From positions 1-64,000 of the forward strand of contig NZ_JABFMX010000001.1 of assembly GCF_013359735.1 (NCBI RefSeq): a stretch of DNA of 64,000 bases, written 5' to 3'. A program made the position numbers and the translations under genes. The notes beneath the pieces were generated by a model. That model was not told where the DNA came from. It saw only the letters and a list, made by a program, of their open reading frames with translations, and ran no database searches. Position 1 is the stretch's first letter, and each line of letters opens with the position of its first letter. Positions 63,422 to 64,000 of the stretch are shown piece by piece. Source of the DNA: Arthrobacter sp. C9C5 (GTDB lineage Bacteria > Actinomycetota > Actinomycetes > Actinomycetales > Micrococcaceae).

Positions 63422-64000
63422 CTAAGCCCCGAGGACCTGTTCGGCGAGTTCAGCTTCCAGCCGCTCGACGTCGACCCGGTGGCACAGTTCGGTGGCGCGC
63501 GTCGTGACGGTTGCGCTTCCGGCGGCGACCGCCGAGCGGAAGGCATCGGCCAGGGTTCGACCCTGTGCCAGCCGGAGCACGAAGGCTGCCAGGAAGCTGT
63601 CGCCCGCACCGACCGTGCTCTGCACCCGCACCTGCGGCACGCCCAGCCGGAGCGTACCGCCGCTGGAAGCAAGAACGGCTCCCTGCCCGCCAAGGGTCAA
63701 TGCGACATGTTCGGCGGATCCGTCGGCCACCAGGGCCATGGCAGCGTCGAGTTCGCTTTGCTCGCTGTCCAGTGTGGTGCCGAAATGCAGCCCAAGCTCC
63801 CGCCGGCTCGGTTTGACCAGGAACACCCCCTCGGACAGGGCAGCGGCCAAGGCAGGCCCGGAGGCGTCGACCACGCACCGCGCATTCTGCTCGCGCGCCA
63901 GCCGGGCCACCTCCGCGTAAAAGTTGTCCGGCACCCCGGGCGGAAGGCTGCCGCTGGCCACCACGTAGCCACCCGGCTGGATGGAATCCGCCACCAGGGC
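63422..64000 (-). CDS. PfkB-family sugar kinase, C-terminal part (5' end outside window)
   Basis: 193 codons remain; the N-terminus lies beyond base 64000. YVVASGSLPPGVPDNFYAEVARLA, VDASGPALAAALSEGVFLVKPSRREL and the C-terminal ATP/anion-hole motif STVGAGDSFLAAFVL (the Asp is catalytic) identify ribokinase/PfkB sugar kinases. KPSRREL and DASG are typical of 1-phosphofructokinase/tagatose-6-phosphate kinase (FruK/LacC) members. Exact substrate depends on the missing half. Confidence 0.85.
   Translation of the reverse strand, partial: ALVADSIQPGGYVVASGSLPPGVPDNFYAEVARLAREQNARCVVDASGPALAAALSEGVFLVKPSRRELGLHFGTTLDSEQSELDAAMALVADGSAEHVALTLGGQGAVLASSGGTLRLGVPQVRVQSTVGAGDSFLAAFVLRLAQGRTLADAFRSAVAAGSATVTTRATELCHRVDVERLEAELAEQVLGA

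Overview
The window is a GC-rich chromosomal segment of a high-GC Gram-positive bacterium, most likely Arthrobacter, Pseudarthrobacter or a close relative in the Micrococcaceae. This rests on gene order (coaD-yceD-rpmF-rnc-mutM-smc-ftsY; ffh; rpsP-khpA-rimM-trmD-rplS-lepB-lepB-rnhB-DUF2469-yraN-comM-dprA-xerC; fasR-fabD-fabH-acpP-fabF next to aceE), on frequent GTG/TTG starts, and on actinobacterial families such as DUF3145, DUF3052, DUF2469 and a single-chain AceE. I see no prophage, insertion sequence or CRISPR array. Most of it is core genome.

Layout. 1-5.2 kb: end of a surface protein, an orphan ABC binding lipoprotein divergent from a MarR regulator, and a translationally coupled minus-strand trio (SDR, aminotransferase, spermidine-synthase-like). 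5.2-13.5 kb: coenzyme A, ribosome, RNA and DNA repair and chromosome segregation genes. 13.6-24.4 kb: a membrane-anchored glycosidase and an MFS exporter, amtB-glnB, a divergent glucose-6-phosphate dehydrogenase, ffh and small metabolic enzymes. 24.5-26.4 kb: a VOC dioxygenase-like gene, a regular array of 10-bp palindromes, and an unknown gene. 26.5-36.5 kb: ribosome, tRNA modification, signal peptidase and DNA uptake/recombination genes. 36.9-47.9 kb: DUF3145, the fatty acid synthase II cluster with its regulator, aceE, DUF3052, AhpE-type peroxiredoxin and a sirtuin. 48-53.4 kb: tRNA-Val, gntR/gnd, cysK-cysE, msrA. 53.5-64 kb: Nif3-like and coiled-coil proteins, yaaA, a band-7 protein, the RNase P RNA gene, a beta-helix protein that looks inserted, gap, a secreted HNH nuclease, small proteins and a PfkB kinase running off the end.

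How the genes work together. AceE makes acetyl-CoA, which FabD, FabH, AcpP and FabF turn into fatty acids. FasR has one 17-bp inverted repeat upstream of its own gene and a related one upstream of fabD, which suggests shared control. GntR and Gnd share an intergenic region with a 17-bp palindrome over the likely gntR promoter. CysE and CysK make cysteine. ftsY and ffh supply both protein partners of the signal recognition particle, and two signal peptidases follow downstream.

The least ordinary parts are noncoding: (i) thirteen GGACATGTCC-like palindromes, mostly at an exact 29-bp period (25396-25802); (ii) three copies of a long intergenic palindrome family near 8.5, 13.6 and 15.5 kb; (iii) a leader before gap that can form a pseudoknot or an attenuator; (iv) an rnpB terminator that appears split or duplicated around a beta-helix gene; (v) a probable AUU start codon for the YceD-family gene; and (vi) the paired fasR/fabD operator candidates.
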